This document shows, piece by piece, positions 38,899-39,835 of a stretch of DNA of 39,835 nt. The translations under genes were made by a program, and so were the position numbers. The stretch comes from a virus. The notes beneath the pieces were generated by a model. That model had not been told where the DNA came from. It was given only the letters and a program-made list of their open reading frames with translations, and searched no databases. The DNA lies in the IMG/VR virus record IMGVR_UViG_3300044632_001498, positions 1-39,835 of that record, one strand, 5' to 3'. Each line of letters begins with the position of its first letter. The stretch's first letter is position 1.

Positions 38899-38951
38899 CG
38901 TCGCATCACAACGCGCCCACAAACTTTTTCACGAAAACAGCAGGTGCATGC

Positions 38952-38979
38952 TTGACATCTCGCGTGACTTGCGTAGGAT
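38952..38979 (+). promoter_or_regulatory. Sigma-70-like early promoter B
   Basis: TTGACA 38952-38957 and TAGGAT 38974-38979 are 16 bp apart, with the same flanks as promoter A. It follows the terminator at 38875-38898. Confidence 0.85.
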
Positions 38980-39022
38980 GTCCCTACGAGCTGCACGCCG
39001 CAGCGAGTGAATGGAGCGACCA

Positions 39023-39184
39023 ATGATCGACATCAGCAAACCCATCGCCGCAACACGCGAGAGTCTGGCCCTCACACGCGCCACGTTGGCCCGTATCGAC
39101 GGGATGTGGAAGGCGCGCACCAGCACCGGCCGCGTTGTCCGCAGCGTCTCACGCGCCGTTGTGTTGAGCGAGGTGGAGAAGTGA
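39023..39184 (+). CDS. Small conserved early protein, copy B (53 aa)
   Basis: Same leader and start as the gene at 491-652; the proteins differ at 3 of 53 positions (Arg/Lys, Ala/Ser, Thr/Glu). Basic, no recognised domain. GTGA-type overlap with the next gene. Confidence 0.8.
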   Translation: MIDISKPIAATRESLALTRATLARIDGMWKARTSTGRVVRSVSRAVVLSEVEK

Positions 39185-39339
39185 CCCACCCACGCGAGAC
39201 AGAAGACGAGCGCCCCGACTACCCCACCGACGACGAATGGCGCGCCATGCAGGAGCCGATCGACGACATGTGGGTCTGCAGCGACGAGGAAGCGTGCGCG
39301 CGGCTGGCAGAGATCTTTTTCGGAGGAGAGAGCAAATGA
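39181..39339 (+). CDS. Small acidic early protein, copy B (52 aa, GTG start)
   Basis: GTG at 39181 overlaps the preceding stop. The C-terminal CARLAEIFFGGESK matches copy A, while the N-terminal half (MTHPRETEDERPDYPTDDEW) is unrelated to it. The shared tail, retained while the rest diverged, suggests the tail is the functional contact. No family recognised. Confidence 0.7.
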   Translation: MTHPRETEDERPDYPTDDEWRAMQEPIDDMWVCSDEEACARLAEIFFGGESK

Positions 39340-39602
39340 GCAAGCACACACCGGGGCCGTGGATAATTGGAGCCATGGAGAGCGGGCTTGCCGCTGTTGA
39401 TGGCGCCAACGGCGAGGAAGTCACGGGATTCATCTCGCCAGCAGACGCCGCACTCATCGCTGCCGCGCCTGACATGCTGGCTGCGCTGGAGGCGGTTGAG
39501 GCGTACTTGAGCCGCAGGGTTGGACACGTTCCGTCGTCCATGGGTTACGACGTTCTTTCGCAAGTGCGCGCGCTCATCGCACGCGCCAGAGGCACCCCAT
39601 GA
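39336..39602 (+). CDS. HTPGPW-type phage protein, copy B (88 aa)
   Basis: ATGA overlap. Has the canonical HTPGPW motif at residues 4-9 and DAALIAAAPDMLAALEAVE near 50-68, both typical of this phage early-protein group of unknown function. Shorter than copy A (105 aa) and diverged outside the motifs. Confidence 0.78.
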   Translation: MSKHTPGPWIIGAMESGLAAVDGANGEEVTGFISPADAALIAAAPDMLAALEAVEAYLSRRVGHVPSSMGYDVLSQVRALIARARGTP

Positions 39603-39835
39603 CCGACCCACGCCACGTCCACAGCGACGCCACCATTCTCGCCGCCCTCCGCGCTGGCGAGAAGCCACGCGACGTCCAGCGCAGGTTGGGCTGCACGTGG
39701 GCACGGGTCAAGGCGCTGGCGATTGCGCACGGGCTGTACGCGTCACGCACCTCGACACTGCGCAGGAGCTACATCAACAAGGGCAGGCGCTACGTTGGCA
39801 ACACCCGCGTACCCGATGACTGGCACGTCGTGGCG
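39599..39835 (+). CDS. Mini-HTH protein, copy B (79 aa seen, cut by right edge)
   Basis: ATGA overlap. The HTH part (residues 1-47) matches copy A at 1133-1411 except for two substitutions. The following segment is diverged (ASRTSTLRRSYINKG, where A has PPRTRRSYMING) but re-joins at DWHVV. About 13 residues by comparison with copy A are missing past the edge. Confidence 0.75.
   Translation, partial: MTDPRHVHSDATILAALRAGEKPRDVQRRLGCTWARVKALAIAHGLYASRTSTLRRSYINKGRRYVGNTRVPDDWHVVA

Larger units (their letters stand above)
38886..39835 (+). repeat. Early block copy B (diverged duplicate of 366-1411), cut by right edge
   Basis: Repeats the promoter, leader and first four genes of the early operon. 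The upstream 50 bp also match (CAACGCGCCC, then a T-run and CACxAAAACA). Homology is highest in the promoter-gene 1 segment and at the start of gene 4. The window stops inside gene 4, so the downstream content is unknown. Confidence 0.85.

Noticed and set aside
1-39835. Window as a circular genome joined end to start
   Set aside because: Joining would fuse the mini-HTH protein (39599 on) to a different family at base 1, and the HTH tail expected from copy A (about 13 more residues) does not appear. The ends look like cut points.

Overview
The window looks like most of the genome of a short-tailed (podovirus-like) double-stranded DNA bacteriophage. It is GC-rich, tightly packed, and most neighbouring genes are coupled by ATGA, GTGA or TTGA overlaps. 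It encodes small and large terminase subunits, a P22-type-sized portal, a scaffold followed by a major capsid protein, an adaptor, a beta-helix protein, and a set of Ala/Gly-rich virion proteins. There is no tape-measure gene, tail sheath, integrase, tRNA or CRISPR array. The host cannot be named. The promoters have bacterial sigma-70-like -35/-10 boxes and two late proteins carry Sec-type signal peptides, so a GC-rich, probably Gram-negative host is a reasonable guess (inference).

Layout. (1) 1-365: the C-terminal half of an uncharacterised phage protein, cut by the left edge and frame-shifted at a run of eight G. (2) 420-5672, rightward: an early operon of small HTH, zinc-finger-like and membrane proteins, then a dCTP deaminase and a DNA methyltransferase. 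It ends at a bidirectional terminator (5676-5697). (3) 20493 down to 5705, leftward: virion morphogenesis genes. (4) 20584-21226, rightward: a moron-like island with its own promoter, a ribbon-helix-helix regulator, two tiny membrane proteins and its own terminator. (5) 26936 down to 21516, leftward: portal, a small exported protein, an exported LamG-SGNH hydrolase, two holin-like membrane proteins and a cysteine-peptidase endolysin candidate. (6) 28816 down to 26967, leftward: terminase. (7) 31745 down to 28912, leftward: small accessory genes, including a RusA-like protein. (8) 31761-32079: noncoding, with stacked palindromes; a replication-origin candidate. (9) 36204 down to 32080, leftward: SF2 helicase and prim-pol/ATPase. 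(10) 36282-38875, rightward: Sak4-like ATPase, SSB-like protein, Cro-like HTH and DEDD exonuclease. (11) 38952-39835: a second, diverged copy of the promoter and first four genes of the early operon, cut by the right edge.

How it works together (inference). Near-identical promoters with 16-bp spacers at 420, 38952 and 31817 (leftward) would fire the early accessory units. The helicase, prim-pol, Sak4-like ATPase, SSB and exonuclease form a replication/recombination module centred on the palindromic region. Late leftward units make the terminase, the portal plus lysis and exported enzymes, and the virion. Each unit is bounded by a recognisable hairpin terminator. No replicative DNA polymerase other than the prim-pol domain is visible.
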